64,000 bases of DNA from Roseateles_E cavernae. Its GTDB lineage: Bacteria; Pseudomonadota; Gammaproteobacteria; Burkholderiales; Burkholderiaceae_C. The stretch covers positions 62,001 through 126,000 of the forward strand of contig NZ_JBDPLH010000009.1 in NCBI RefSeq assembly GCF_040187885.1, read 5' to 3'. Each line of letters opens with the position of its first letter. The stretch's first letter is position 1. The notes under the pieces were generated by a model that saw nothing but the letters and a program-made list of their open reading frames with translations, did no database searches and was not told where the DNA came from. Made by a program: the position numbers and the translations under genes. Shown piece by piece: positions 8,923-16,859 of this stretch.

Positions 8923-9703
8923 GGCCGGCCCCCGACTTCAGGCCGCGGTCAATCATGTCCAGCACCTGCTGGGTCATGCGCAGATAGTGGGCCGGCACAT
9001 GGGCCAGGATCTGGCTCAGCATGAAGAGGCCGAACAAGGTCACCAGCGAGAAGCCCAGTGAGAACAGGTTCAGGCTGGGCGCGACGCGGTTCAGCAGGCC
9101 CAGGCCCATCTGCACCACCAGGGTCGAGAAGATCACCGGCAGCGCCAGCAGCAGCGCGGCGGAGAACACCCAGGCCAGGTTGTAGGCCACCGTGTCCATA
9201 TTGAGCCCGGCGATGCCGGAACCGACCGGCCAGACCTTGAAGCTGCCGCCCAGCACCTGGACGAAGAGCAGGTGGCCGTCGACGGTGAAGAACACCAGCA
9301 TGCACAACATGCTCAGCAGCGCGGTGATGACATCGGAGGACGAGCCGTTCATCGGGTCGTTCATCACCGCCATCGACAGGCCCAGCTGCGAGGACAGCAA
9401 GAAGCCCAGCACGGTGATCACCGCCATCGCCAGATGGAAGGCCAGGCCCAGCACGAAACCCAGCAGCGCCTGCTCGGCGGCAGCCAGCACGCCGGCCATC
9501 GACCAGGGATCGACGCTCAGCGCGGTGGCCTGCGAGATCGGCATCAGCACGACGGCCAGCGCCAGCGACAGCAGCACCCGCGCGCTGATCGGCACCATGG
9601 CCTCACCGATCATCGGCGCCGCGCTGAGCATGGCCATGACCCGGCAGAACGGCCACCACAGCGCGCTCAGCAGGGTCACAAGCTGGGCAAACTCAAGCTC
9701 CAT
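8915..9703 (-). CDS. fliR: Flagellar export protein FliR
   Basis: 262 residues, about six hydrophobic segments, including GEAMVPISARVLLSLALAVV and a C-terminal APSLNLFSLGFSLVTLFGLF region typical of FliR. FliR combines with FliP and FliQ to form the export pore in the inner membrane. It begins 11 bases after the fliQ stop and overlaps flhB. Length and motifs match the family. Confidence 0.95.
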   Translation of the reverse strand: MELEFAQLVTLLSALWWPFCRVMAMLSAAPMIGEAMVPISARVLLSLALAVVLMPISQATALSVDPWSMAGVLAAAEQALLGFVLGLAFHLAMAVITVLGFLLSSQLGLSMAVMNDPMNGSSSDVITALLSMLCMLVFFTVDGHLLFVQVLGGSFKVWPVGSGIAGLNMDTVAYNLAWVFSAALLLALPVIFSTLVVQMGLGLLNRVAPSLNLFSLGFSLVTLFGLFMLSQILAHVPAHYLRMTQQVLDMIDRGLKSGAGHV

Positions 9704-9714
9704 GGGACGCCCCC

Positions 9715-9984
9715 TCAGCCAACCAGGGTGGCCGCGCGCTCGAAGATCGAGACGCAGAAGTCCATCAGGTAGCCGACCATCCAGCGCCCGGCCAGGCCTA
9801 TCACCAGCAGGGTCACGAGCATCTTGGGCAGAAAGCTCAGGGTCTGCTCATTGATCTGGGTGGCGGCCTGGAACAGGCTGACCAGCAGGCCGACGATCAG
9901 GCTGGGCACCACCGTCAGCGCGACCAGCAGCATCACCATGTTCAGGCATTCGTTGAGCAGGTCAACCGCGACTTCCGGTGTCAT
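9715..9984 (-). CDS. fliQ: Flagellar export protein FliQ
   Basis: 89 residues with two hydrophobic hairpin helices (about 15-40 and 52-75) and the family motif GLLVSLFQAATQINEQTLSF. FliQ packs around the FliP-FliR core of the export pore. Its ATG overlaps the fliP stop by 4 bases. Confidence 0.96.
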   Translation of the reverse strand: MTPEVAVDLLNECLNMVMLLVALTVVPSLIVGLLVSLFQAATQINEQTLSFLPKMLVTLLVIGLAGRWMVGYLMDFCVSIFERAATLVG

Positions 9985-10736
9985 CCTATGACCCTCACGC
10001 TGGTCACCAAGGTGTTGACGGTCAGGGTCCAGCCATCCACCAGCACGAACAGCAGGAGCTTCAGCGGCAGCGAAATCACCAGCGGGCTGAGCATCATCAT
10101 GCCCATGGCCATCAGCACCGAGGCCACGACCAGGTCGATCACGAGAAAGGGGATGAAGAGCATGCAGCCGATCTGGAAGGCGGTCTTCAGCTCGGACAGC
10201 ACAAAGGCCGCCAGCTTGACGGTGAAGCCATGGTCCTCGGGCTTGGCCACGCCTTCTTCGCCGGCCAGCTTGGCGATCTGGGCCAGCGAACTCTTGTTGG
10301 TCTGCGCCAGCATGAAGCGCGACAGCGGGGCCTCGGCGATCTTCAGCGCCTGCATCAGGGTGATCTTCTCGGCGTCATAAGGCACCAGCGCCTTCTCCCA
10401 GATCTGCTCGCCGACCGGGCGCATCACCAGGATGGTCAGTATCAGCGCGACGCCGGTGATCAGGCGGTTCGGCAGGCCCTGCTGCAGGCCCAGGGCCTGG
10501 CGCAGCAGCGACAGCACGATGATGAAGCGGGTGAAGCTGGTCATCATCAGCACCAGCACGGGCAGCAGCCCGAGCAGTGTCATGATGATCAGGACCTGGG
10601 TCTTGACGGTGAACTCGTTGGCCGCCCCGCCGGGCGCGGCGCCGGTGATCTTCAGCGTCTGTGCCAGCGCGGGGTGGTGCAGCAGGGCCAGACCGGTGCC
10701 CAGGACCGAGGCGGCCAGGCCGCGCAGCAGCTTCAT
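9981..10736 (-). CDS. fliP: Flagellar export protein FliP
   Basis: 251 residues from the ATG at 10736, which overlaps the end of fliN by 4 bases; a longer in-frame upstream reading is only the shadow of fliN. The cleavable signal peptide MKLLRGLAASVLGTGLALL...ALA is characteristic of flagellar FliP. Four membrane segments follow, with FTRFIIVLSLLRQALGLQQ and FVLSELKTAFQIGCMLFIPF as family motifs. FliP forms the pentameric core of the export pore. No fliO lies before or after it, as in other lateral systems. Confidence 0.96.
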   Translation of the reverse strand: MKLLRGLAASVLGTGLALLHHPALAQTLKITGAAPGGAANEFTVKTQVLIIMTLLGLLPVLVLMMTSFTRFIIVLSLLRQALGLQQGLPNRLITGVALILTILVMRPVGEQIWEKALVPYDAEKITLMQALKIAEAPLSRFMLAQTNKSSLAQIAKLAGEEGVAKPEDHGFTVKLAAFVLSELKTAFQIGCMLFIPFLVIDLVVASVLMAMGMMMLSPLVISLPLKLLLFVLVDGWTLTVNTLVTSVRVIG

Positions 10737-11095
10737 GAGCCGAGCTGGTCCAGATCCAGGCCGGCGATCTCGATGATCTTCAGCCCGTAGTTCTCGCCCG
10801 ACACCACCACCTCGGCACGGCCGATGGCGGTGCCGTTGACCTTGATGGTCAGCGGCTCGCCGGCCAGCGTGTTCAGCTCGACCACGCTGTCGGCCTGCAG
10901 ATGGGCCAGGTCGTGCAAGGAAAGCTTGGCCTCGCCGACCTCCAGGGTCAGCGTCACCGGGATCTTGCGCATCAGCTTGGGCAGATCCCGCGCCGGCCGG
11001 GCCGGTTCGGCCGGCACCTCGTTGGGCAGGGCCAGGTCTTGCTCGGGGAAATCGTTCAGCAAGGCGTCGATAGCTTGGTTGTCGTTCATGGTCAT
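10733..11095 (-). CDS. fliN: Flagellar motor C-ring protein FliN
   Basis: 120 residues. The SpoA/FliN domain occupies about residues 45-118, with IPVTLTLEVGEAKLSLHDLA and VVELNTLAGEPLTIKVNG, the hydrophobic patch typical of FliN. FliN forms the lower rim of the switch complex and binds FliH during export. It overlaps fliM and fliP by 4 bases on each side. Confidence 0.95.
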   Translation of the reverse strand: MTMNDNQAIDALLNDFPEQDLALPNEVPAEPARPARDLPKLMRKIPVTLTLEVGEAKLSLHDLAHLQADSVVELNTLAGEPLTIKVNGTAIGRAEVVVSGENYGLKIIEIAGLDLDQLGS

Positions 11096-11928
11096 TCCGC
11101 GTCAACGAAAGAGGTCAGGCACAGCTTGCCCTGGTGTTCGGCCACCGAGGCCGTGAAGAGGAGGGCGCCGTCGACCAGCACATCGGTGCTCTTCAGCCGC
11201 ACCGGGATCAGGTCGCCGGGGCGCAGGTCCAGCAGCTCGCCCAGCGGCAGGGTCTGCTCCAGCAGCCGGGCTTCGAGCTTGAGCTTGAGTTGCTTGGCGA
11301 GCTGCTGCGTGTCGGCCCTGGGGGGCTGCGGCAGGGTCTGGCCGAGCCGCTTCAGCAGCTTGCCGATATAGAGCGGGTCCAGTGCCAGCAGCAGCTGGCT
11401 CTGCAGCCCCTGGCCGAGCTCGCGCACGGTGATCTGGATGAACCAGGAGCCGGCACTGAGCTGGGGCTGCAGGCTGGGCTGCAAGGCCGGCGCAGCGACG
11501 GTTTCGGCGGGCTCGCCGATCAGACGCAGCGCGCACTGCAGCGATTGCAGGCACAGCCAGCTCAGCATGCGCTCCTCGGTGGCGGTTTCGGCCGGCGGCT
11601 CGCTGCTGCCGGCGCCGGCATTGCCGTAGCGATGCGCCATCAGGTTCAGCACCAGGGCGCGCTCGGCCAGACAGGCGACGCGGCCATGCTCGGCCTCGCC
11701 CACCATCCAGCGCCCGGCGACCGCTTCGGGGCCCATCGGCTTGATGCTGATCGCACCGATCTCGTACTGGGCGCGGTAACGGCGGTTATGGCCGAGGAAC
11801 AGCTCGCCCAGCGCCTCGCCCAGCTGCTCGGCGAAGCGCGGCAGCAGGTGCACGGGGCGGCCCAGCGTGCGCGGGTCCAGCGGCTGGGGGCTGGGGCGCG
11901 GTGAGGCGCGCGGTGGTTGAGGATTCAT
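11092..11928 (-). CDS. fliM: Flagellar motor switch protein FliM, short and divergent (lateral type)
   Basis: 278 residues, clearly shorter than the usual 320-350. The C-terminal SpoA domain (about 195-275; QTLPLGELLDLRPGDLIPVR) is recognisable. The middle domain is weakly conserved and no clear GGxG motif is seen. The N-terminus (MNPQPPRASPRPSPQPLDPR) is proline-rich and lacks the LSQxEIDALL peptide that binds phosphorylated CheY in switching motors. It is first in the leftward operon; the upstream spacer is shared with the riboswitch region. Identity rests on the C-terminal domain and on position before fliN. Confidence 0.88.
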   Translation of the reverse strand: MNPQPPRASPRPSPQPLDPRTLGRPVHLLPRFAEQLGEALGELFLGHNRRYRAQYEIGAISIKPMGPEAVAGRWMVGEAEHGRVACLAERALVLNLMAHRYGNAGAGSSEPPAETATEERMLSWLCLQSLQCALRLIGEPAETVAAPALQPSLQPQLSAGSWFIQITVRELGQGLQSQLLLALDPLYIGKLLKRLGQTLPQPPRADTQQLAKQLKLKLEARLLEQTLPLGELLDLRPGDLIPVRLKSTDVLVDGALLFTASVAEHQGKLCLTSFVDAE

Positions 11929-12185
11929 CGCTGGGGCTTCGTATGGGGGTGGGCAACAGGGGTTGCGGCGAGCTTTTTGAGCTGACGAATGGCTAGGAGG
12001 CTGAGTCTGCCTAAATCGTAAATACTACTGGCGCGATTCTATTGAAACTGCCTGCCTGCAGCGCTTTCAAAGGTATGTCAAGAGCGCATATCGCGCCAAG
12101 AATTCACGCGAGCGACGCGCTATTTAAGTTTGCCATGGCGGCGGTCGCCTGAATCCGGAGCGCCGCTTGGAAATATGACGGCTGC

Positions 12186-12213
12186 GTGACAGGTCTGCAG
12201 TTCGCACCATACT
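12186..12213 (+). promoter_or_regulatory. Possible sigma-70 promoter upstream of the riboswitch
   Basis: GTGACA (12186-12191; 5 of 6 to TTGACA) and CATACT (12208-12213; 4 of 6 to TATAAT) are separated by 16 bases. It would start transcription about 150 bases before the aptamer. This is a weak match chosen by position only. Confidence 0.25.
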
Positions 12214-12374
12214 AGTGCTGCGACGCAACATCGGTATTTTCGGCGCCGCGCTCGCTGGCTTGAGTCGGCCCGTTTCGTGCGCCTGGCGTGCACTTTGTCA
12301 CGTGCCTTGCGCCGGCCTTGGCTCACCCCCCAGAAAACCCTTGTGGGCAGGTCGCCTGCCGGGATACAGTTTGT

Positions 12375-12479
12375 CTCATCAGGGCACACCCGAGCGAAAG
12401 CCGGGGTCGCAAAGCCTCCGGTCTACCACCCACGGGTTCTCCAACCCAGGGAAACGATAGCGGGGTTGCCAGACCTGAG
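12375..12479 (+). ncRNA. Cyclic di-GMP-I (GEMM-I) riboswitch aptamer
   Basis: The core follows the class I c-di-GMP aptamer closely. AGGGCACACC (12381-12390) corresponds to the AGGGCAAACC box. A short stem closed by a GAAA tetraloop (12395-12398) follows, then CGCAAAGCCTCCGG (12408-12421) and GATAGCGGGGTTGCC (12456-12470), matching the G(G)TAGCGGGGTTACC element of the second helix that receives the tetraloop. An outer stem CTCA/TGAG (12375-12378 with 12476-12479) can close it. These elements form the binding site for the second messenger. It is oriented toward the small ORF at 12634 and the fliE operon. Boundaries are approximate; no folding calculation was possible. Confidence 0.93.
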
Positions 12480-12487
12480 TCTGCTCG

Positions 12488-12552
12488 CTCCACGCGCTGC
12501 GTGGAGCCGCCCCATGTGCTATGCATGGGGCAGGGCATGACTTCATGCCTGC
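12488..12552 (+). promoter_or_regulatory. Three consecutive hairpins after the aptamer (candidate expression platform)
   Basis: Hairpin 1: CTCCACGC/GCGTGGAG, 8-bp stem with a 3-base loop (12488-12506). Hairpin 2: GCCCCATG/CATGGGGC, 8-bp stem with a 7-base loop (12509-12531). Hairpin 3: GGCATGA/TCATGCC with extra pairs around a bulge (about 12530-12552). None is followed by a T-run, so intrinsic termination is not obvious. They may act in Rho-dependent or RNA-processing control. Confidence 0.5.
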
Positions 12553-12633
12553 CGGGCTGCCACCGCAGTCTGTTGTGACCTCGATGGCGTTCGCCAGGGC
12601 TTGCCTGCTAGACCTTCACGGGACGATGCAACC

Positions 12634-12780
12634 ATGAGCAAGCGACACACCTCTTCTCCCCAGCTGCAGCACCAGGCACGGCGTCGCCGCGCCGGCTCGG
12701 CCGTGGTGCGAGCATTGGCTCAGGCATTTTCTCCAGTATTCGCACAAACCATCGATGGTTATCGGACCATAACCAGATGA
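12634..12780 (+). CDS. 48-residue unknown ORF with signal-peptide-like sequence, downstream of the riboswitch
   Basis: ATG at 12634 preceded by GGGAC about 9 bases upstream; the stop is at 12778. The product begins MSKRHTSSPQLQHQARRRRA, a long basic n-region, then GSAVVRALAQAFSPVFAQ, a moderately hydrophobic stretch that could be a signal peptide ending FAQ, then a 12-residue tail. It is the first reading frame after the c-di-GMP aptamer (155 bases away). It might be a small exported peptide, a regulatory leader ORF, or the surviving 5' end of a deleted secreted-protein gene. No homologue is recognised. Confidence 0.35.
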   Translation: MSKRHTSSPQLQHQARRRRAGSAVVRALAQAFSPVFAQTIDGYRTITR

Positions 12781-12816
12781 TGCGGACATCCAATGAATAT
12801 GCCGGCGTGTCGACCC

Positions 12817-12843
12817 TTTATTTCCGGGTCGCGCGGCCGATAT
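12817..12843 (+). promoter_or_regulatory. Possible sigma-28-like promoter before fliE
   Basis: TTTA, 15 bases, then GCCGATAT. The -10 half matches 7 of 8 of the FliA element GCCGATAA; the -35 half matches only 2 of 4 of TAAA. It lies about 250 bases before fliE. Weak evidence. Confidence 0.2.
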
Positions 12844-13090
12844 CAATCTAAGCTTTCGCTCCATAACAGGCAGCCCGATATGAATACCGGAAAGTGCCGA
12901 GCGAATGCCAACGCAGGGGGTATCAAAATTGTTTCATCTGAATCCTGACTGAGGCGTAGCCGGTTGCGGCATGCCGGTTTGATCCGGCCACTCGGTAATA
13001 CCTGAATATTTTGCTGCCTTGGTTTTCGAGGCAAGGCCTGAACACGTCGGTAAGCGCCGCGCGCTTGCCGCATTGCCCAAGGATTGATCG

Positions 13091-13420
13091 ATGTCTGTCA
13101 CTTCAAGCGCCGCCAGCAGTCTGGGTTCGCTGCAGTCCGAACTGGCCCGCATCGAGCAGGACGCCCTGCGCCTGGCCTCGGGCCCGGGCGAGGCCGACGG
13201 CCAGGGCTTTGCCCACAGCATGGAACTGGCGCTGCGCCAGGTCGACAGCAAGGACCAGGATGCGGCGGCCCGCATGACGGCGGTCGAGAACGGCGAGAGC
13301 GATGACCTGGTCGGCGCGATGCTGGCCAGCCAGAACGCCAGCCTGTCCTTCTCGATGCTGATGCAGGTCCGCAACAAGGTGGTCGGCGCGGTCGACGAGC
13401 TGATCAAGCTGCAGCTCTGA
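13091..13420 (+). CDS. fliE: Flagellar hook-basal body protein FliE
   Basis: 109 residues. FliE links the MS ring to the rod. The C-terminal part SFSMLMQVRNKVVGAVDELI (about 87-106) is the family signature; the N-terminus is variable. It is first in the rightward fliE-F-G-H-I-J operon, 49 bases before fliF. CAAGGATTG lies just upstream of the ATG as a modest ribosome site. Confidence 0.93.
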   Translation: MSVTSSAASSLGSLQSELARIEQDALRLASGPGEADGQGFAHSMELALRQVDSKDQDAAARMTAVENGESDDLVGAMLASQNASLSFSMLMQVRNKVVGAVDELIKLQL

Positions 13421-13469
13421 ACGCGCAGACCGCCACCGCCACCTGCCAAGAACAAACACGCACACCACC

Positions 13470-15164
13470 ATGCTCAAACCCCTGATGGCCCGCCTGGGCC
13501 CGGCCTGGAACTCACGCCCCGCCTTGCCTGCCGGCCTGGCCAAGGGCATGGCGCCCGTGCTGGCCCTGGCCGTGGCCGGTACCGCCTTGGCGCTGATGCT
13601 GATGTGGCGCGATCAGGCCTCGTACAAGCCGGTGTTCGGCCAGCGCGAGCGCGTCGCCACCGCCGAGATGCTGGCGGTGCTGGATGCCGAGCAGATCGCC
13701 TACCGCCTGCATCCCGACACCGGCCAGGTGCTGGTGCCCGACAGCGCGCTGGGTCGGGTGCGCATGCTGCTGGCCGCCAAGGGCGTGGTCGCCAAGCTGC
13801 CGGCCGGCCTGGAGCTGATGGACCGCAACGATCCGCTGGGCGTCAGCCAGTTCGTCCAGGACGTGCGCTTTCGCCGCGGCCTCGAGGGCGAGCTGGCGCA
13901 GAGCATGCTGACACTGGACGGGGTCGACAGCGCGCGCGTGCACCTGTCGATCGCCAAGTCCTCCTCCTTTGTGCTGAGCGACGGCCAGAAGAGCTCGGCC
14001 TCGGTGGTGCTGGCGCTCAAGCCCGGCCGCACGCTCAGCAACGAGCAGATCGCCGCCGTCATCAATATGGTGTCGGGCAGTGTCGCCAGCCTGGACCCGG
14101 CGCGCGTCAGCCTGGTCGACCAGGCCGGCAATCTGCTGTCGGCCCGTGTCGATCTGAGCGAAGGCTTCGAGGCCAACCAGGGCAACGAGGCGGCCAAGCG
14201 CTACCAGGACGAGGTGCGCCGCAATGTGCGCGATCTGCTGGCGCCGGTGCTGGGCGAAGACAACTACCGCCTCTCGGTCACCGCCGAGGTTGACAACGAC
14301 CGCATCCAGGAAACCCGCGAGCAGTATGGTGATGCACCCAAGCTGACCAACGAGGCGATGCGCGAGGAGCAGGACCGCGAGCGCATCGCGCTGGGCATTC
14401 CCGGCTCGCTGAGCAACCGGCCCGTCAACGCGGCGGACCCGGCCGCCTCGGAGCCCGAGGCCAATGTCGGCACCGCGCGCAAGAACGCCGCGACACGCCA
14501 GTACGCCTACGACCGCAACATCACCCAGATCAAGCGCAGCCGCGGCCGGCTGGCGCGCCTGAATGTGGCGGTGCTGCTGAACAATGCGGCCGCGCCCGGC
14601 CCGGCCGGTGCAGGCAAGACCTGGACCCCGGACGAGATCGCCAAGGTCGAGAAGCTGCTGGTCAGCGGCCTGGGCGTGAACACCGAGCGCGGCGACAAGC
14701 TGACCGTCTCGCCGATGAGCTTTCCGACCCCGGCGCTGCCCGAACCCTGGTATCAGCAGCGCGACACGATTCTGGACTTCAGTGGCTGGCTGGCCTACGC
14801 ACTGGCCGCGCTGCTGGGCTATCTGCTGCTGGCGCGCCCGCTGCTGCGCCTGGCCCAGGCCCGGCTGGCGCCCGCCACCGCTGCCGCAGGCGGCACGACG
14901 GCGCTGACCCCGCTGGAGCCTGCCGCACTGGCCGCCACGGCCGAGCGCGCCGCTGGCGCTCTGCCGGCCCCGGATGCCGATACCGCTGCCGAGCCCAAGA
15001 CCATGTCGGTCGTGCCGCTGCTGGAGAACTATGAACTGCCGCCCCCCGGCTCGCCGGTGGATGTGTTGGTGGACCACCTGAAGGTGCTGGCGGCCAAGGA
15101 GCCGGAGCGTGTTGCCGAGGTGGTGAAGCAATGGGTGCAAAAGAAGAATGTCCGCAATGACTGA
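13470..15164 (+). CDS. fliF: Flagellar MS-ring protein FliF
   Basis: 564 residues, two membrane segments (about 27-47 and 433-455) flanking the periplasmic ring-building domains. Family motifs include QERDRERIALGIPGSLSNRP and ATRQYAYDRNITQIKRSRGR. The C-terminal tail (about 510-562, with PVDVLVDHLKVLAAKEPERV) is the FliG-binding segment. FliF forms the inner-membrane ring around the export gate. Its 3' end overlaps fliG. Confidence 0.96.
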   Translation: MLKPLMARLGPAWNSRPALPAGLAKGMAPVLALAVAGTALALMLMWRDQASYKPVFGQRERVATAEMLAVLDAEQIAYRLHPDTGQVLVPDSALGRVRMLLAAKGVVAKLPAGLELMDRNDPLGVSQFVQDVRFRRGLEGELAQSMLTLDGVDSARVHLSIAKSSSFVLSDGQKSSASVVLALKPGRTLSNEQIAAVINMVSGSVASLDPARVSLVDQAGNLLSARVDLSEGFEANQGNEAAKRYQDEVRRNVRDLLAPVLGEDNYRLSVTAEVDNDRIQETREQYGDAPKLTNEAMREEQDRERIALGIPGSLSNRPVNAADPAASEPEANVGTARKNAATRQYAYDRNITQIKRSRGRLARLNVAVLLNNAAAPGPAGAGKTWTPDEIAKVEKLLVSGLGVNTERGDKLTVSPMSFPTPALPEPWYQQRDTILDFSGWLAYALAALLGYLLLARPLLRLAQARLAPATAAAGGTTALTPLEPAALAATAERAAGALPAPDADTAAEPKTMSVVPLLENYELPPPGSPVDVLVDHLKVLAAKEPERVAEVVKQWVQKKNVRND

Positions 15165-16176
15165 TTTCATCCCCGCCACCACGGCCGCCGGCCTGACCCC
15201 GGTCGAGCAGGCCGCCATCGTCTTGCTGAGCATGGGCGAGGAGCCGGCTTCGGCCGTGCTGCGCTGCCTGTCGCGCGAAGAACTGCTGGACGTCACCCAG
15301 GTGATGTCGCGCATGAGCGGCATCAAGGTCGACTGGGTCAAGACCGCGATCCAGCATTTCTTCGATGACTATCGCGAGCAAAGCGGTGTGCACGGCGCCT
15401 CGCGCAGCTATCTGAAGCGCTCGCTGGACCTGGCGCTGGGCGGCGATATCGCCACCAGCGTGCTCAACAGCATCTACGGCGAGGCGATCCGGCCCAAGAT
15501 GCAGCGCCTGCAATGGGCCTCGCCGAAATGGCTGGCCGACCATATCGCCCGCGAGCATGTGCGCATGCAGGCCGTGTTCCTGGCTTTCCTGCCTTCGACC
15601 CAGGCCAGCGATGTGATCGCGGCGCTGCCCGAGCAGGGGCGCGATCTGGTGCTGCTGAATGTGGCGCGCCTGTCCGAGGTCGATGCCGAGTTGCTGGGTG
15701 AGCTCGAAGAGCTGGTCGAGCGCTGCCTGATGGGCCTGGGCCAGCAGGGCGCCAGCGTCGAGGGCGTCAAGCAGGCGGCCGAGATCCTGAACCGCCTGCC
15801 GAGCGAGCGCCAGCAGATGGTCGAGCTCTTGCGCGCCCATGACCCCGAGGTGGTCAACGAGATCGAGGTCAGCATGTATGACTTCTTCATCCTGTCGCGC
15901 CAGAGCGAGACGGTGCTGACCCGCGTGATCGAGGAAGTGCCGCTGGAGCTGTGGGCCGTGGCGCTGAAGGGGGCCGAGCCGGCCGTGCGCGATGCCATCC
16001 TGGCCGCGATGCCGCGCCGCCAGGCCCAGAGCTTCGAGGACCTGATACGCCGCAGCGGCCCGGTGCCGCGCTCGCGCGCCGAAGCCGCCCGCAACGAGGT
16101 GATGGCCCAGGTCAAGGCCCTGGTCGACGCCGGCGAGATCCAGGTCCAGCTGTTTGCCGAGGCCACCGTCGAATGA
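15148..16176 (+). CDS. fliG: Flagellar rotor protein FliG
   Basis: 342 residues from the ATG at 15148 (another in-frame ATG at 15157 is possible). FliG couples the MS ring to FliM and takes torque from the stator. N-terminal domain: LTPVEQAAIVLLSMGEEPAS. C-terminal torque helix region: ELWAVALKGAEPAVRDAIL and SRAEAARNEVMAQVKALVDA, close to classical FliG. The middle-domain EHPQ motif that contacts FliM reads EHVR (136-139). It overlaps fliF and fliH. Confidence 0.95.
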   Translation: MSAMTDFIPATTAAGLTPVEQAAIVLLSMGEEPASAVLRCLSREELLDVTQVMSRMSGIKVDWVKTAIQHFFDDYREQSGVHGASRSYLKRSLDLALGGDIATSVLNSIYGEAIRPKMQRLQWASPKWLADHIAREHVRMQAVFLAFLPSTQASDVIAALPEQGRDLVLLNVARLSEVDAELLGELEELVERCLMGLGQQGASVEGVKQAAEILNRLPSERQQMVELLRAHDPEVVNEIEVSMYDFFILSRQSETVLTRVIEEVPLELWAVALKGAEPAVRDAILAAMPRRQAQSFEDLIRRSGPVPRSRAEAARNEVMAQVKALVDAGEIQVQLFAEATVE

Positions 16177-16859
16177 AGCCGGTCCTGCGTCCGCACCGCT
16201 TTCCGCCGCTGGCCCAGCTGCATGCGCGGCGCGAGGTCGAGCAGAGCTCGCCGGCGCAGCTGCAGGCCGCGCTGGCCGAGGGCTTCCAGGAGGGCCTGTC
16301 CAAGGGCTACGAGGAAGGCTATGCCAGCGGTTTGCAGGCCGGCAGCGAAGAGGCCCAGGCCCAGGGCCGCGAGCAGGGACTGGCCCAGGGACGGCGCGAG
16401 GTGACCGAGCGTTTCGAGCATCTGGCCGCGCCGGTCGATGCCTTGTTCAGCGAGCTGCAGGCGCTGCAGATCGAGCTGCAGGCGGCGGCCCGCAAGGAAG
16501 TGGTCGAGCTGGTCGAGAAGGTGGCCCGCCAGGTCATCCGCGCCGAGCTGACCCTGCAGCCTTCGCAGCTGCTGGCCCTGGTTGACGAAACCCTGGCCAG
16601 CATGCCGATCGCCCGCGACGGGGTCGAGGTGTTCCTGAACCCCGAAGACCTGCGCCGCATCAGCGAGCTGGCGCCCGAGCGCGCCCAGGCCTGGAGCCTG
16701 CTGCCCGACCCGAAGCTGGAAAGCGGCGAATGCCGTCTGCACGCCGGCGGCCGCGAGGCCGATGCCGGCTGCCGCCAGCGCCTGGCCGCCTGCATGGAGC
16801 AGGTCAAGACGCAGATGATCGAGCAGCCGCATGACGAATCACAGGAGCAGCGCGCATGA
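16173..16859 (+). CDS. fliH: Flagellar export ATPase regulator FliH
   Basis: 228 residues from the ATG at 16173, which overlaps the fliG stop as ATGA. FliH dimers hold the FliI ATPase and dock on FliN. Seen: Gly/Ala-rich heptads EGFQEGLSKGYEEGYASGLQ (about 32-51), matching the FliH GxxxG repeat region, and a C-terminal VARQVIRAELTLQPSQLLAL. Upstream in-frame sequence belongs to a shadow of fliG. Confidence 0.93.
   Translation: MKPVLRPHRFPPLAQLHARREVEQSSPAQLQAALAEGFQEGLSKGYEEGYASGLQAGSEEAQAQGREQGLAQGRREVTERFEHLAAPVDALFSELQALQIELQAAARKEVVELVEKVARQVIRAELTLQPSQLLALVDETLASMPIARDGVEVFLNPEDLRRISELAPERAQAWSLLPDPKLESGECRLHAGGREADAGCRQRLAACMEQVKTQMIEQPHDESQEQRA

Larger units (their letters stand above)
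11929..13090. other. 1.16-kb divergent leader region between fliM and fliE
   Basis: This is the only long stretch of the window without a substantial gene. In other lateral-type loci the sigma-54 activator gene lafK sits here. Seen in it: a possible promoter near 12186-12213, a GEMM-I riboswitch (about 12375-12479), three adjacent hairpins (12488-12552), a 48-codon ORF (12634-12780), a sigma-28-like match (12817-12843) and a 6-bp-stem hairpin (13016-13037). No open frame with LafK-type motifs is present, and no tRNA was noticed. Confidence 0.85.

Noticed and set aside
12001..12030. TAAA-N15-GCGCGATT as a sigma-28 promoter before the leader region
   Set aside because: The -10 half does not follow GCCGATAA closely enough and no late gene follows within range.
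12118..12136. CGCTATTT...GCCAT resembling one half of an FlhDC box
   Set aside because: The matching inverted half 10-12 bases upstream is not present, and no flhDC genes are in the window.
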